A stretch of 64,000 nucleotides of DNA from Lasiodiplodia sp. COLG20 (Eukaryota > Ascomycota > Dothideomycetes > Botryosphaeriales > Botryosphaeriaceae). Shown in pieces: positions 54,998 to 64,000 of the stretch. The stretch's first letter is position 1. Every line of letters starts with the position of its first letter. The notes under the pieces were generated by a model. That model saw only the letters and a list, made by a program, of their open reading frames with translations, had not been told where the DNA came from and ran no database searches. A program made the position numbers and the translations under genes. The stretch is taken from positions 4,092,001 to 4,156,000 of the forward strand of contig VNWV01000001.1 in assembly GCA_009801085.1 (NCBI GenBank), given 5' to 3'.

Positions 54998-55376
54998 GGC
55001 TAGGTATTGGATAAAAGCTTTGTAAAATGAAGTTGCTGTGTAGGATGATGTTTATCTGACAGTGAAAACTGTGGTTCTCTTATACATGAAGTTCCGGATC
55101 CGAAGCTTTCGGATCCGACCACCATTCGGATCCGGATCACCACGCTAGCCGGTCTGGGAAGTGCCAAGTTTGGTATACAGGGCAGTGCACGCCACAACTC
55201 AAAGCATGTAAGCAGAAGGATGAAAGTCCAGAACGGCGGCTAAATGGTTACATTACATATCTAGAGCGTGGCTGGGAAGTGATATAAGACCTAACTCTCC
55301 GCAGCTGAAAACTACGGCCATCAACCAAAGCTTTTCTCAACATTCCACCCAAACACCTTCTCACCATATCATAAAA
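54998..55376. other. Divergent promoter (reductase / FAD monooxygenase)
   Basis: 379 bp. Around 55094-55140 lies a run of repeated GGATCCGA/TTCGGATCCG words, some forming inverted copies; it could be a binding array for the local regulator. Confidence 0.45.
55097..55138. repeat. Clustered CGGATCCGA-type palindromic words
   Basis: Within about 42 bp the words GGATCCGA, TCGGATCCGA, TTCGGATCCG and GGATCA occur in close succession (55097-55138), each a near-palindrome with CGG/CCG half sites of the kind C6 regulators bind. They lie in the divergent promoter of the reductase and monooxygenase genes. Function is inferred. Confidence 0.5.
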
Positions 55377-56642
55377 ATGTCCACCCCAATCAAGTCTAAC
55401 ATCACCATCATTGGCGGTGGCCTCGCCAGCCTCACACTGGCCCTCTCCCTCCACCAAAGAGGGATCAATTGCGTCATCTACGAAGCCCGCCCCGAGGATG
55501 CCACCACTCCCGGCGCCCTGATGCTCTCCCCCAACTCCCTCCGCATCCTCGACAACCTCGGCGTCTACGCCCGCATCCGCTCCCAAGGCTTCAACTTCCA
55601 GACGGTCTCATTCAAAAACGAGAAAGAAGAAACCACCGACTCCTACTACCTCGGCAGCGCCACGCAATACGGCTACGACTGCCTGCGCGTGTACCGGCAA
55701 ACGCTGCTCCTCGCCCTCCGCGCCACCGCCCGCGCCGCAGCCATCCCCATCCACTACTCCCACAAGTTCTCGCACATCACCTCCGAGGACCCGCAAACCG
55801 GCGTCGTCACCTTCGAGCTCGCCAACGGCTTGGGCACTCGCACCGCCTCCCTCCTCGTCGGCGCCGACGGCATCCACTCCAAGGTCCGCACACACCACGT
55901 CGCGCCCGGCACGGCAGCCACGTACGGCGGCCGCGTCGCCATCACCTTCGCGACGCCGCGCGCGCGCGCGGGGCTGCCGGACTCCTATCCTGCCCCGTTC
56001 TCCATCCACGGCGCCGGCGGCGCGTTCGTCATGGCGCCGCAGACGCCCGACGGCGTGTCCGAGTTGCTCGCCGGGACGCAGATCGCGTTCCCGGAGCAGG
56101 ATCGTGCCGGGTGGGAGGCGCTGGCGGCGGATAAGGAGAAGTTGGCCGGGTTGCTGAAGGCCGATGCGGAGGGCAAGTGGTCGGTGACTCCGAGGAGGGC
56201 GTTGGAGGATATTCCGCTGGATACGTTGGGGATTTGGCCGTTTTACTTTGTGCCGAAGTTGGAGAGCTGGGCGTCGGCGGGGGAGGAGGGGGCGGGGCGT
56301 GTGGTTGTGCTGGGGGATGCGGCGCATGCGATTCCGCCGACGGCGGGGCAGGGCGCGAGTCAGGCGCTGGAGGACGCGGTGACGTTTGCGGAGTTGGTGG
56401 GGGGATTCGAGGGGGTGGGGAGGGAGGAGTGGTTGGGGGAGGTGGCGAGGTGGCAGAGGTACAGGCAGCAGAGGGTTGATAAGGTTATTGTTTTGACGCT
56501 TCAGTTGAACAATACGCGCCTCCCGGCTGAAGAGCGGGCGAAGTTGAAGGACGGGGAGATGTGGCAGAGTAGCGGTGATGGTGAGCTGGCGTGGTTGTAT
56601 TCTGCGGATATTGTTCGCGAGCTGCGGGAGTTTGAGGCTTAG
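55377..56642 (+). CDS. FAD-dependent monooxygenase (salicylate-hydroxylase-like)
   Basis: Single-component flavin hydroxylase, 421 residues, single exon, start at 55377 (MSTPIKSNITIIGGGLASLT). Rossmann motif GGGLASLTLALSLHQRG with the last Gly changed to Ser/Leu context, ending in the acidic E of VIYEARPE; then ALMLSPNSLRILDNLGVYAR, GADGIHSKVRTHHV (DG motif), and GDAAHAIPPTAGQGASQALE (GD motif that binds the ribityl and pyrophosphate). The C-terminus is rich in Trp and charged residues. Enzymes of this group hydroxylate aromatics or epoxidise terpenoid and polyketide intermediates with NAD(P)H and O2. Neighbours (C6 regulator, NmrA-like reductase, P450, MFS) suggest one pathway. Confidence 0.92.
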   Translation: MSTPIKSNITIIGGGLASLTLALSLHQRGINCVIYEARPEDATTPGALMLSPNSLRILDNLGVYARIRSQGFNFQTVSFKNEKEETTDSYYLGSATQYGYDCLRVYRQTLLLALRATARAAAIPIHYSHKFSHITSEDPQTGVVTFELANGLGTRTASLLVGADGIHSKVRTHHVAPGTAATYGGRVAITFATPRARAGLPDSYPAPFSIHGAGGAFVMAPQTPDGVSELLAGTQIAFPEQDRAGWEALAADKEKLAGLLKADAEGKWSVTPRRALEDIPLDTLGIWPFYFVPKLESWASAGEEGAGRVVVLGDAAHAIPPTAGQGASQALEDAVTFAELVGGFEGVGREEWLGEVARWQRYRQQRVDKVIVLTLQLNNTRLPAEERAKLKDGEMWQSSGDGELAWLYSADIVRELREFEA

Positions 56643-56903
56643 GTTCTGTTGGTTTACAGCGTTTCAGTTTCATAGATATCGATTTCATAGACAGTTAGGA
56701 AACGAAATAAATTGGCAATCGACTTAGTTCTATATACAAGAAGAAGCTGCTAAGGAGGAAAATGAGAAATAAGAGAGACGAGCTCAAATGATGACTTCGG
56801 CAAAACGATATCCCTAATCATGTGTTCCATGCGTGCGAACCTCTTGCCATAACAAATATCACTTAGCTTGACTTCACTTCCACTCCATATCTGTGTGCCC
56901 CAA

Positions 56904-58582
56904 TCACTTTCTCTCCTTGATCCTCACGAACATTTCACCTTGATCGGAAAACCACATGGACTTCAAAACCCATGGCTTCTCCTTGTTCACGAGCTCCACA
57001 TCAAACTGATGCAGCAACTGGGCGGTGAATTTGTGAATCTCAACCAAGGCCAGATTCTTGCCCACACAAGTGCGCGAGCCGTAGCCAAACTAAACAATTC
57101 AGTGTCAGTACTTGCAAAGTTTCTGCTGTGGATGGGTGTCTTACAGTAGTGTCAAACTTATTCATTTCCCTCACACGTTGCTCAGTCGAACCCTCTCCAG
57201 CAATCCATCTCTCAGGGCGCCAGGCATCCGCATCCTCCCCAAAGATTTCAGGGCATCGGTTATGAGACAACGGACTCATACTGACTGTCGTGTTAGCGGG
57301 GATATAGTAGTCCTTGATAGTAATACCCTGCGGGGGAGTCTCTCTCGGCAGCTGATACAGGATGCTGGGGTGCAGCCTCAAAGCCTCCCTGACACACGCA
57401 TTGAGGAACGGCAGCTTCTCCGCAACAGCAAACGGAATGCCACCAGAACCAGGCTCGTCCGAGAATCCGTGAAGCCGGTACGCCTCGTCAACCTCCTCCT
57501 GGACCCGCTTGTACGAGTCCTCGTGCAGCATCAGCTGGCCGATAACAGAGCGAATGCCGATAGCCGTCGTATCGGCGCCAGCACCGATGATGTTGCCCAT
57601 CTCAGCAAGGACCTGGCTGTCGGGCGCCGGGTTCCCCTGCGTACACTTCATAGCGAGGAAATGGTCCAGCATATCGCCCTTCTCGCCGTCCTTGGGCGGC
57701 CCGCGCTCGCGGCGGCGGTGCATCTGGTTCAGCATCCAGCCGTTGAGGAAGGTGACGCCATCGGTGTTGTCGCCGAACAGGCCGAGAACCTTTTGCACGA
57801 GCGGGTTGAAAAACGTGCGCGTCTGGCCCGGCAGGTAGCCCGTGTTGGAGGCGAGGAAGAAGTAGCTGTGCACGGCCGGGATGATGCTCTCCGGGTCGCC
57901 GCTGGCCTCGATGAAGCCGATCGGCCCGCCCAGCGCGACTTGCCCGACGACGTCGAAGGCGAAGTAGGGGACCCAGTCGTGGAAGCTGACGACGACGCCG
58001 CTGCGGGCGAATTCGCGGAAACGCTGCCAGAGCAGGTCCGCGACGCCTTGGATGCCCTTTTCCATGTGCAGGATGCCCGTCATCGAGTAGGTGGCCGAGA
58101 CGCGCTTGCGGAGGAAGGAGTGGTATCGAGGGTCGGTCTCGTTGAAGAAAGAGTTCTCGACACCGGGAATCTTCCATGTATCATACCAGCTGCTCTGTTG
58201 GGCGGAGGTGTTAGTAGGGTGGCAACGAGATAGAGTGAGAATAAAAGAGCAGTACCTTCTTCGCTGATTTGGTGTAGCCGTATACCTGGGCGAGAGCTTC
58301 TTTGTCGACGAAGCTTACTTCATTCGGAGAGAGGCGCACCACGGGCCCGTACTTGCGGTGCAGATCGAGGATGTCTGTATGCCAGTTCCCGGCAAGGTAT
58401 TTGCGAGTTCGCCATAGTTCCGTGAATTTTGCCAGAAAAGGACCAGGAATGCGGTGGAGTGGATGAAAAAGGATGCGGTAGAGAATGGTGATTAGAATAT
58501 AGCTGAAGAAGAGCGCGGCCAAATATGAAGGCTGGATATATCCAACGACTGACTTGGCGGATGAAGCTTGAGTTTGCTCCAT
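56904..58582 (-). CDS. Cytochrome P450 monooxygenase
   Basis: ER-bound heme enzyme, 520 residues. Three exons: 58256-58582, 57145-58194, 56904-57089 (introns 58195-58255 and 57090-57144). Anchor: SYLAALFFSYILITILYRIL; then HPLHRIPGPFLAKFTELWRT (Pro-rich hinge), KYGPVVRLSPNEVSFVDKEA, the I-helix MGNIIGAGADTTAIGIRSVI, ExxR in CVREALRLHPSILYQLPRET, WRPERW, and after the last intron FGYGSRTCVGKNLALVEIHK with the heme Cys. The C-terminus ends MFVRIKERK. It looks like the pisatin-demethylase/CYP57-like group, where such enzymes detoxify plant phenolics, but that is only family resemblance. The neighbouring MFS pump on the same strand suggests a joint role. Confidence 0.93.
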
Positions 58583-58923
58583 GGTGGCTTCGTAGATCGC
58601 GGAAACGATTTGAGCTTATTTTGAAGTGGCGCAAGACGTCCCCTTCTAAAAGCTTTATATACTTGTTTCCCCTTGCGAAAAACATTGAAAATGCAGTCGG
58701 CTTCGAAGGCATCCGGGTCCGACTGTAGATGGTGCAGATGAGACAGTTGATCCACCCTTTTACTATACGCAAGTAGCATACGATCTACACTGAAACCTAG
58801 TAGGTGCATATTACGAGCGCATGCCCCGCACCGGAAACGCTGCAGTTCTCGGCGTAAGTGCTCTCGGCCGAGAGCGGGGGAAATCACCGAGAACCCGTTC
58901 CGCAGCGCTCTGAAAAGCAAATA

Positions 58924-60850
58924 CTAAGAGTTTTCCACTTTCTCCAGCACATCTACATCTCCCTCGTCCTTCGTGTAGATCTGCCGCGAAATATGGCCCG
59001 TCAAATACTTGTCCATATCCCTCGTGAAGAAAGCAGCAATGACGGAACACAGCCCAAGCGCCAAGGCGCAGTAGTAAACATAGGCATACGAGCCCGCCCA
59101 GGCATTGCTTGCTCCTTCGTTCACCGCCTTCAAAACAGCCGGGTCATCCATGCCAGGAACGAGGCTGAGCGCAGTGTCATTTCCCGCCACGACGGCAGCG
59201 AGGACGTCAGGGACGGATGACTCAGGGAGTCCTGCCGCGAGCGCACTTGGAACAAGCTTGGAGGACAATTGTTTGGGGAGTTTATTGGTGAGAATGGCAG
59301 AGAAGACGGAGGTGAAAATACATCCGAGGATGGTACGATTGGCCGAAGTCACCGCTATTATCTATTAGCATCCTGAATGGAGCGAATAGGCGCGCGGAAA
59401 CCAGAATCCGCTGTGAGTGAAGAGGAGAAGGACACGACTCATACTTACCGAAGGCAGCGCCCAAATCTTTATCGTCGACGAGGTACTGCACGAGCAGCAT
59501 GGTGACAACCTCACCCCAGCCGATGGGCAGGCAGGAAAGAAATGAGACGGCGATGGCAGCAGCACGCTGACTGCTGTTGGCCGTCGTGAGGACGCCAAGG
59601 AAGATGGACATCCACGCCGTGGCGACAACAAGCTGCCATCGGATGTGCTTGATGATGTGGTACAGCGGTCCGACGATGATGATGCCCGTCCATATCCCAA
59701 AGTTGACCGTGCAGCTCATCCACGCCGTCTGCTCCCAGCTGCCAGTGCTTCCAAAGATGTGGATGACCTGCGAGGGCCAGAGAATGAAGACGGCAATGTT
59801 GATGCAGCCGAACACGGCTGACATGACGTTGATACAGGCAAAGCCACGCACGTCTTTGAAAAAGCGCATCGGGACGATAGGAAACGCGGGCACGAAGCAC
59901 TCGTAGAGGACGAAGGCGATGCAGCAGAGGATCCCAGAGATCAGGAGCCCAAGGATGCGCGGCGAGTCCCAGGTCAGCGCTGTCGTCGTGCCGCCCCAGG
60001 AGACGCCCAGAAGGAACAGCGTCAGGCCTGCCGTCAATAGAAAGACTCCGATGAAGTCAATACGCTTGAAAGCATCCCAGCGCTTGAAGTTGTGGCCGTG
60101 GAGCTGCACGAACGTCGGTGGGTGATACCAGAAGTAAAAGCAGACGGTGGCGGGGACTGCAAAGAGAGTTAGCGGGAACCAAAGGTAGATTGAGAGGATG
60201 TACTTACCCATCATGATGATATAGATGTAGAATATCCACCTCCACGTAGCGTACACGACGAGGCGCTGTCCAATGTACGGACCGAACCCAGTTGCAATGA
60301 TGTTCGGCACGACGACGGTCACGGTGGCCAGGAACTTGCCCTTGTTGGTCGCCAATTCCCCAGTCAACAGCGGATACGACGCCGGCACGCCAGATGCAAG
60401 GCCCAGAAGAACCATGGCGCCGATCAGCGTGTTCATCGTCTTCGCGGTCGCGGCCACGGCGCCGCCAACGATACCGAGGACCATGGCCGCCAGCGCCCAG
60501 TTGCGCCGGCCAAAGCGGTCGGACAGGGACCCAAACAGCAGAACCGAGATGGGCTGCGCTGCGCTCCACACGATGGCGAAGAGGGAAGAGTTCTCACTCG
60601 GGCCAATGTCGTTGTTGATGCTGATGATCACCGACGCCCCCGCTTGGTACGCAAAGTACGTGGCGACGAGCGATATCGCGATGCCCACGAACGTCCCCAC
60701 AATGCGGATGCTGGAGTAGTAGCCAGCTGGAAGGGTTGCTCGGTCAGAACTGAGGGCTTGGGATCGCAGCTGGTCGGCCTCTTCCTGGGAGAGCAGCGCC
60801 ACATTGATGGCCTGCTTGTTGTGCACCGAGTTGTCTTTCTTTTCTTCCAT
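58924..60850 (-). CDS. MFS transporter (TRI12/14-helix type)
   Basis: Plasma-membrane exporter of about 590 residues. Three exons; intron 60157-60207 is 51 bp, stopless and in frame, and intron 59355-59458 (104 bp) joins GAAF to AVTSANRTILGC. Start at 60850 (MEEKKDNSVHNKQAINVALL). Helices: IRIVGTFVGIAISLVATYF, SLFAIVWSAAQPISVLLFGS followed by the MFS motif SDRFGRRNW, IGAMVLLGLASGVPASYPLL with GELATNKGKF (typical of the TRI12 subfamily), RWIFYIYIIMM, and a string of further helices to AYVYYCALALGLCSVIAAFF; the tail is charged. Family members export trichothecenes, siderophores and drugs. Beside a P450, monooxygenase and regulator it is likely the exporter of that group. Confidence 0.91.
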
Positions 60851-61937
60851 GGCTGCGAGGAGCAATTGAGATGGAATCCAATGCGAAAGTTGAGACCAAA
60901 TTAATGAAGGCTAATCACAGCAAAACTTTTGCTTGTCTGATTAAATAGTTGTATGTGTCGCGACGTGAACTGGACAGGGATTCGGTTTGGCCCCCATAGT
61001 CATGATTGTTTTAGCCGCTGCTTAAGCCGGGATGGTTACCCAAACAGGAAATGATTTCTGCTGCACTATGCTATTGATTTGCCGCGTCTGATCCTGGAAT
61101 TCTATTCGCTGTAGTTCCAAGTCTCTTTTTCCCCGCCTTACGCGTCTGGGCAAGGTACCCGCAACATCCATGGATCGCCGAGGTGGAGTGATGATGGCCA
61201 CGTCTTTGTTACAGGGTATGGACGACGCTACATATGCGATGTCAGCACTACTTTATCTTTTTGCAAGGCGTGCTTTTGAATCCTTGCATATGAAAGCCGT
61301 TTTCGGTTCGAAGATGGGTTTCATTGTGGTGATCCCCCGGTATGGATATTGCCAAGGCGGTAGGGCTCTGCGGAAGCGGTGAACGCAACGGAAGCAAGTC
61401 CATGGGTAGGCAAAGCGACCGTTGATTTGTCGAAAAAGTCGATGAGATCCTTGCGCGATAATAACTCGGAAGTTAAAGTAGTGGTCCTGGTATCACTAAG
61501 CTTTGACTGAGCACAGGGGTAAAAATAGAGTAAAAGTGGGGATGAACTTGACTACTCGAGCGTAAGTAGTTCTGTCCGTGAGCAGGCTGCTCCGATGTTA
61601 GGAAAGCAAGAAGTAGCGACCAGTCCAAAGCAGCATCCACTTTTCTAAGGTATTCGTCGGGTCCGTAGTTTTCCAACGTAGCTGATGATCCGTGTCTGTA
61701 TCCCTAAACTCACCCACGAGCTAGCCGTCGTGAAAGGCCTGAGAGATGAGCCAATCGTAGCTTTCAACCTCAATTGCTTTACTATTAATGGATGTCCCCA
61801 GAAATTATAGCTTCTTTGGAAGCGGTCCCGCGACTATCTCGTTGATTTGTCCTAAAGAGAGAGTTTGGGGATAGCACAGGGCGGTTTACTCCTCGCTAGC
61901 TTGAGTTCAGCGGAATCAATTAGCCCAGCGCGTAACA
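60851..61937. other. Intergenic region
   Basis: 1.1 kb between the MFS gene and the second HET gene. No gene, tRNA or strong repeat recognised. Confidence 0.45.
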
Positions 61938-64000
61938 TTATGCTAAAACTACGGTTTCCCATTTTGGTTCCACTGTGCCCCAGAGCGGCATCTCCACGTA
62001 CCCTAGACCGAGGCGACGAGCGACACCATCATTCCGCTGAATGAGCATCACCATAAGAAGCCAGCGACTTTCAAATACAACACCAAAAGGGAGCGGAAGG
62101 CCAAAGTAGAGTCTCTTTCTGTATGGCCTTGGGAGTAATCCCGCACATAGAACAATAAAAGAGTGTTTCTTCTTGATATCGATTGCTTGTTCCGCCCACT
62201 GATCACCTATGAACATATAGCCAATCTTGCGATGCTCTTCGTTACATAGGTGTAAGAGCAACCCAGCCCCCTCATTATCACTTCCAGTACTGTCCTGGTT
62301 GTTGAGAGGAGGTCTTGTCAGGCGTAGAGTGGCTATAGTTGTATTGAATACCAAGCATCCTGGATAATTGCGTGCGAGTGCACAGGATGCCGGATCGAGA
62401 CTTGTGTGTCGGTATAGTTCCCATGGATTCTGCAAGCATCCCCTCCACAGATTGACGTGATATTGGCTCAATTCCTTCCATTCCCCTTCGGGAAACGAGC
62501 CCTTTTCAAATTTCTGTAGGTCATCAAACCATGTTTCCTCCAGATTTAGAGGCTGGAGGCCTTTCTCAGAATCCTGTATGTGGAGTTTCACCAGCGCACC
62601 GGTATCCGATTCAGAAATAAGCTGTGACGCTAGATAGAGATGGGAGAACTTGACGGGTCCTGACCACGCTGCCCAACTCCAACTGGGAATCTCTGGAACG
62701 CCTGATCTTCGCGCTTCGTGACCAGGATTATACCAGAGTAAAGCCTGCGTGAAGTATTTCTCCGGTAGACCGAAGATAAATCTGGTTCTGAATTGCTTGG
62801 AAAGTATATGACTAACGCCAGCGAATGCGTTCAGTATATCCGTTGGGTACGAGAGTTTTCGGGCCGTATACTGCGAGACGTAGTTCAAGTACGCGTCCAG
62901 GGTTTTTGTCTTGACTATCCAGGGAAGGCTGGGGTCTGTGGGTGGACCCCAGCCGTCGTCATCTCTCTTCGGTACTGCACCAATCTCTTCTTGAAACAAG
63001 ACTCCGGGGCAACTTAAGTAGACCTGAAAATCTGTGATATAAAGACACCGTAATGAGAGGACACGCTCTTGAAAGGTCCAGGCCCTTGTATTCCATGCAG
63101 ATTGGTCGACAGTAACATGGGGATTCATGTCTACCCTTTCCATTTCGAAGTTGAACAGTCGGGTATCGTTGAATATGAAGGATCTTCTGGGCCTTCCACG
63201 CATTCCTGGAAGACCAATTGCCTGTGCTGGGTCTGTTGCAGCAACTATGGTCAAGGAGGCCATGCCGTATGCTGAGCCCATAGCATTGATCTGCGTGTGC
63301 TTTGCGGAACTGTCATCTTGAACAATGCATAACCTGTCGACCCAGAGATACCTCTCCCCAAGGTCTTTGCAAAGCTCTACAGCGTCAGCTACCACAGCCG
63401 GTAGTGCATGGACATAGATTCCACCAGGTACCTGCAGCTCTCGAAGATTGCCTCGGCAAAGCCGCAAGTCGTTTCCACCCTGAGTTATGTTCCACATGTA
63501 GCTCAGTGCAACAAAGGACTTTGACCTAGAAGGCTTGGTAACGCAGAGCTTCTCAGTGTCGATCAGTCGAAATCCGGGCGGCAGGGCAGCTGTAAAGTTC
63601 TTGCAGTCTCTGTGATGATGCTTGCATTTGGCTACCCAGCTCTTTACAAGATGCGTGTCGAACATTGGTGTGTCCCAGGTCTTTACTTGGCTTAATCGGG
63701 TTGGGCCGCATTGATACCACAAAGAAAGCTGAACGCCGATGCTTGGAGCAGGAAGCCAATGCCACGATAAGCCTGAGGGAGGCTCGGGATCCCCCCGGAT
63801 ATCCTGGATTTGAAGATAAAGAATACACTTGATGGGATCCCCACGCCTGACATGTTCGGAAAAGTAGTGTTCCATGGCACGTTTATCCTGGATCTGCGCG
63901 TCTTGAACAAGGAACGCAGAGCCTATGTGTACTCTGATATTTGATACCGCATGGAAATCTCGATCAGTGGCCTGTAGCTTGTCCAGAATTACCAAACCGA
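61938..64000 (-). CDS. HET-domain protein, 5' end beyond the window
   Basis: At least 685 residues, open to the right edge, so the true start lies outside. HET core: KSFVALSYMWNITQGGNDLR (a variant of the usual SYCWG motif), then ALPAVVADAVELCKDLGERY, LWVDRLCIVQDDSSAKHTQI, AMGSAYGMASLTIVAATDPA, and NTRAWTFQERVLSLRCLYIT. Further on EIPSWSWAAWSGPVKF matches the usual WSW box. The N-terminal 150 residues are not recognisable. Same broad class as 45572-47745 but clearly diverged, so not a recent duplicate. Role: incompatibility or allorecognition-linked cell death, by family. Confidence 0.85.
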   Translation of the reverse strand, partial: GLVILDKLQATDRDFHAVSNIRVHIGSAFLVQDAQIQDKRAMEHYFSEHVRRGDPIKCILYLQIQDIRGDPEPPSGLSWHWLPAPSIGVQLSLWYQCGPTRLSQVKTWDTPMFDTHLVKSWVAKCKHHHRDCKNFTAALPPGFRLIDTEKLCVTKPSRSKSFVALSYMWNITQGGNDLRLCRGNLRELQVPGGIYVHALPAVVADAVELCKDLGERYLWVDRLCIVQDDSSAKHTQINAMGSAYGMASLTIVAATDPAQAIGLPGMRGRPRRSFIFNDTRLFNFEMERVDMNPHVTVDQSAWNTRAWTFQERVLSLRCLYITDFQVYLSCPGVLFQEEIGAVPKRDDDGWGPPTDPSLPWIVKTKTLDAYLNYVSQYTARKLSYPTDILNAFAGVSHILSKQFRTRFIFGLPEKYFTQALLWYNPGHEARRSGVPEIPSWSWAAWSGPVKFSHLYLASQLISESDTGALVKLHIQDSEKGLQPLNLEETWFDDLQKFEKGSFPEGEWKELSQYHVNLWRGCLQNPWELYRHTSLDPASCALARNYPGCLVFNTTIATLRLTRPPLNNQDSTGSDNEGAGLLLHLCNEEHRKIGYMFIGDQWAEQAIDIKKKHSFIVLCAGLLPRPYRKRLYFGLPLPFGVVFESRWLLMVMLIQRNDGVARRLGLGYVEMPLWGTVEPKWETVVLA

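Overview
This window comes from a filamentous ascomycete (Pezizomycotina). The genes are broken by many short GT-AG introns (mostly 45-75 bp), there are several fungal Zn(II)2Cys6 regulators, two HET-domain genes, a PDR-type ABC transporter, P450s, and UstYa-family (DUF3328) oxidases, a family known from fungi. The genus cannot be told from what I can see. All splice models were read by eye from frame, splice sites and expected family motifs.

Region 1 (about 1.6-15.6 kb, possibly 1-19.8 kb) is the highlight: a fungal ribosomal-peptide (RiPP) gene cluster of the dikaritin/UstYa type. A secreted precursor (6245-7248, minus) carries 11 copies of the invariant 14-residue unit AVDDQKYAWYNFKR, each ending in a Kex2-type Lys-Arg site. 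Four UstYa-family proteins lie beside it (8172-8984, 9303-10049, 10825-11704, 12187-12990), each with the paired HxxHC motif. They are flanked by a secreted FAD-linked oxidase (1652-3572), a secreted CrtC/Diels-Alderase-like lipocalin protein (4382-5562), a sucrose-type MFS transporter (13918-15591), a Zn(II)2Cys6 regulator with a nonsense codon inside its zinc cluster (16071-17899), and a secretory lipase-like hydrolase (18352-19842). A second Zn(II)2Cys6 gene runs off the left edge. The likely logic is secretion of the precursor, Kex2 cleavage into 11 copies, oxidative macrocyclisation of the aromatic core by the UstYa proteins, further tailoring, and export. No polyketide synthase or NRPS is present.

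Region 2 (20-36 kb) is mixed: a gutted amidohydrolase pseudogene, a zinc-independent quinone-oxidoreductase-like dehydrogenase with a 12-nt exon, an orphan membrane protein, an amidohydrolase-2 protein lacking the usual metal motif, a C6 regulator, a P450, a secreted bacterial-type solute-binding protein and a DUF1996 secreted protein. Long gene-poor AT-rich stretches (22.3-23.3, 24.2-25.5, 30.8-33.0 kb) separate them.

Region 3 (37.8-50.8 kb) has a large membrane protein of unknown function, a full-length PDR ABC transporter, a HET protein and a multi-spanning membrane sulfatase/phosphoethanolamine-transferase-like protein.

Region 4 (51.9-60.9 kb) groups a C6 regulator, an NmrA-like reductase, a FAD monooxygenase, a P450 and a TRI12-like MFS pump: a small tailoring or detoxification cluster without a backbone enzyme. 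A second HET gene runs off the right edge.
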